From NCBI RefSeq assembly GCF_000189635.1, contig NW_002475926.1, positions 310,001 through 374,000 of the forward strand: a DNA stretch of 64,000 bases, in the 5' to 3' direction. Shown one piece after another: positions 61,601 through 64,000 of the stretch (position 1 is the first letter of the stretch; every line of letters starts with the position of its first letter). The position numbers and the translations under genes are program-made. The notes beneath the pieces were generated by a model. That model did no database searches. It saw only the letters and a program-made list of their open reading frames with translations, and was not told where the DNA came from. This DNA comes from Tetrahymena thermophila SB210 (lineage: Eukaryota > Ciliophora > Oligohymenophorea > Hymenostomatida > Tetrahymenidae).

Positions 61601-63428
61601 TAATCTACATATAGAGAAGATGATAAATATTATTACACTATGACTGTTGATGTAAAATAATACTTCATAATTATTGAAAATCTTATTGATTTAATTTTTT
61701 TGTTGACAAAATTAATTTCAAATAATCATCAATTAATTTATTAAAAAAGGGTGAATTGATTTCTTATAGTATTGTCGATATTAAAGGAGATAATCAAATT
61801 AATGCTATATTATCTATTATTAGAACGATCTTTGTATCTATTGTACTTACTATTGCTTTTCTATCTTTTTCATCTGATGTCGAACATTTAGTTTTAGAAC
61901 CTATAGCTAGTATGATGAAAAAAGTTAGAAGAATTGCTGATAACCCTTTAGAAGCTGCTCAAATTGAAGAAAGAGAAGCTCTTGCTCTTGAATAGCTATA
62001 AAAAGAAGGTAATTTAAAGTAACTGCAAAAATTAAAAGATTAAGAAGGATATGAGACTGTCGTTCTTGAAAAACTAATCATGAAAATAGGAGCTCTTTTG
62101 GCTTTAGGTTTTGGAGAAGCAGGATCTGAAATTATTGCTTCAAATATGAGTAAGGGTGGTTCAGTAGATCCTATGATACCAGGTAAAAAAATTATGGCTA
62201 TTTTTGGCTTTTGTGATATCCGTAATTTTACAGATGCTACGGAAGTTCTATAAACAGGTGTCATGCTTTTTGTGAATGAAATTGCTGAAATTACTCACTC
62301 TACAGTAGATTCTTTTTGTGGTCAATCAAATAAAAATATTGGTGATGCATTCTTGCTAGTATGGAAGTATGGAGAAGATGATTATTTTTATAATAGTGAA
62401 AATCAGCTTGAATTAAAGGATACCTAAAAAGTTCATAATCTTGCTGATCTCCCAGTTTTAGCATTCCTTAAGATTATGGCAGCTATCACTATTTCTAAAA
62501 AACTTTTCAAGTATCGTTAGCATAAGGGTTTAAATGAAAGACTCAAAAATTACAGAGTAAAAATGGGTTTCGGACTGCATGTTGGTTGGGCTATTGAAGG
62601 AGCTATTGGATCTGGATTTAAAATTGATGCTTCATATTTGAGTCCAAATGTCAATATGGCATCACGTCTAGAAGCAGCTACCAAATAATTTGGTACTGGA
62701 CTTTTAATAAGGTATTTATTTATTTATTTATACTTTTTTTATCTTTTGTTTTATCATAATTTAATTAATTTAAAATAAATTAAATTTAAAGTGGGCCTTT
62801 ATATAAAATTCTAACTCCATAATGCTAAAACCACTTAAGACACATTGATAGAGTAACAGTCAAGGGTTCTCTTGTTCCTTTAGGTAAAATAATACTATTA
62901 ATGAATAAATTTATCAATTATAATTTAAAAAGATATGTACACCGTTGATGTTCATTTGGATAATATTGTCTATAAGAAAGTTGGTAAAGATAGATTTGAT
63001 AATGCCCATCTAAGTTTAGCCATTAAGAAAAAGAAAAGAGTCATTGATAGAATGAAAAGAAATAAGCTAAAAGAGTCTATTATTAATGGAACAGAAAATC
63101 CTTATGAGTTCTTTAACACAGATAAAGAACTTGTTGCCATGAGAGAATTCTTTACACCTGTATTTCTTTCAATTTTACATAAAATATTTAAAATATTTTA
63201 TTTTTATATTAAAAATAGGAATTTTACTCATAATGGTAAGTTGGTTTTAAGTATTACCTTGATGGTAAATGGCCTCAAGCTAAAGAAATATTCTAAAAAA
63301 CACTAGTTATGCTTAATAGCAATGGTATAATTGATGGTCCTTCAAATACTCTAATAGAAGTTATTGAGGAACATGGTAATAAAGCACCTTCTGACTGGAA
63401 TGGATTCCGTGTCTTAACAGAGAAGTGA
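58664..63428 (+). CDS. class III nucleotide cyclase with N-terminal S1-S4 voltage-sensor-like domain
   Basis: A multi-exon gene with at least ten short introns. S1-S3-like helices are at about 59,520-59,990 (TMTIVTIYALFGDD, CICLALFTVEIIINCIA, YLDIISTVSLILDIGWI). The S4 helix at 60,090-60,190 has Arg or Lys at nearly every third position (RAGRVVRIVRLIRLVKLYK). A Gln-rich cytoplasmic linker follows, then one helix (VIVIVLCIMISIPIF), an ectodomain of uncertain exon structure (61,080-61,650), and a second helix (AILSIIRTIFVSIVLTIAFL). The cyclase domain (about 62,190-62,720) has metal-binding Asp in GFCDIRNFTD and NIGDAFLLVW, a base-selecting Lys (SNKNIGD), and transition-state Asn and Arg in VNMASRLE. 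The C-terminal block YYLDGKWPQAKEIFQKTL ends at TGA 63426-63428. No S5-pore-S6 is visible. The start (58664) and first exons are uncertain. Lys favours ATP as substrate, but LSPNVN replaces the usual GDTVN, so adenylate versus guanylate is open. Confidence 0.85.
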
Positions 63429-64000
63429 AGAGACTCACTAACTAATACAAAAAAATTCTATTCTATCTTATACTAAAAAGCAAAACCATTAAGATAATTG
63501 TTTTATTCTTCCAAACAAATAACCTGTTAAATAAAGATTTAATTTACTAAAGAAAAAAATAAACAAAAATTTACTATTTATTATACTAAGTAAATGATAT
63601 ATAATATTTATTGTAATTACTCTGTATGACTTACCTTTAAAATAATTTTCAAATATTTCTTTCCACTATAAAAAAAATTTTAATTGTTTTGGCCAGTAGA
63701 CAGAATACAAGGATTCAAATTAATATGTATATATATGTATAAATATTTATTTATATAATCATTCATATATTTTCTTTAAAATGATTATTGAATAATTTTA
63801 AAGTTATTTTACTAATAATAAAAAAATAATTAAAATTAAAATATTTATTTAATTAAAATTAAAATATTTGATATACCAAAACAATCCTAACTATTTGCAT
63901 AAATTTTTGATAATTTAATGTAACATTTACAAATAGCTGTAGAGTGATTTTACTGAATCAACTTGTAAATTTTGATAATATATTATTACATAATTATTAT
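63429..64000. other. 3' flank of cyclase gene to window end
   Basis: AT-rich sequence after the cyclase stop. No gene start, repeat or RNA was recognised before the window ends. Confidence 0.5.

Overview
The window looks like macronuclear DNA of a Tetrahymena-like oligohymenophorean ciliate. It is very AT-rich, has short AT-rich GT...AG introns, and every gene reads through only if TAA and TAG are glutamine and TGA is the sole stop. All calls below use that code; a standard-code translation cuts every gene into fragments. Exon joins were worked out by eye from frame and GT/AG sites. Several genes close exactly in frame and match the length of their family.

Layout. (1) Positions 1-31,187, minus strand: a tandem array of three giant paralogous surface proteins of about 3,000 residues each, the leftmost running off the window. 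Each has a signal peptide, a small Cys-rich module, a beta-propeller-like region, a beta-helix-like region with GGAI and FxxN motifs, a second Cys-rich module, a multi-pass membrane domain and a cytoplasmic tail. Intron positions are shared between copies. (2) Positions 31,188-36,819: mostly AT-rich spacer holding a tiny two-exon gene with a C-terminal CaaX box and a mitochondrial stomatin-like SLP-2 gene. (3) Positions 36,820-46,852: three low-complexity, Gln-rich proteins of unknown role; the largest joins a helical N-terminal domain to a tail of about 970 residues rich in Gln and Glu. (4) Positions 47,264-54,688: the ribosome-biogenesis factor EBP2 with an unusual KSFG repeat tail, a small membrane protein, an SLC35F6-type transporter, a small Cys-containing secreted or anchored protein, and a Gln/Asn-rich protein. 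(5) Positions 54,947-63,428: the mRNA-export factor THOC5 and, divergently, a multi-exon class III nucleotide cyclase with a voltage-sensor-like S1-S4 module.

The genes do not form one pathway. Housekeeping functions (ribosome assembly, mRNA export, mitochondrial membrane organisation) lie among lineage-specific genes for the cell surface and signalling. The most interesting items are the voltage-sensor/cyclase fusion with no visible pore, the giant surface-protein array, the tiny CaaX protein, and the repeat tail of EBP2. No rRNA, tRNA, CRISPR array, transposon or virus-like element was recognised.
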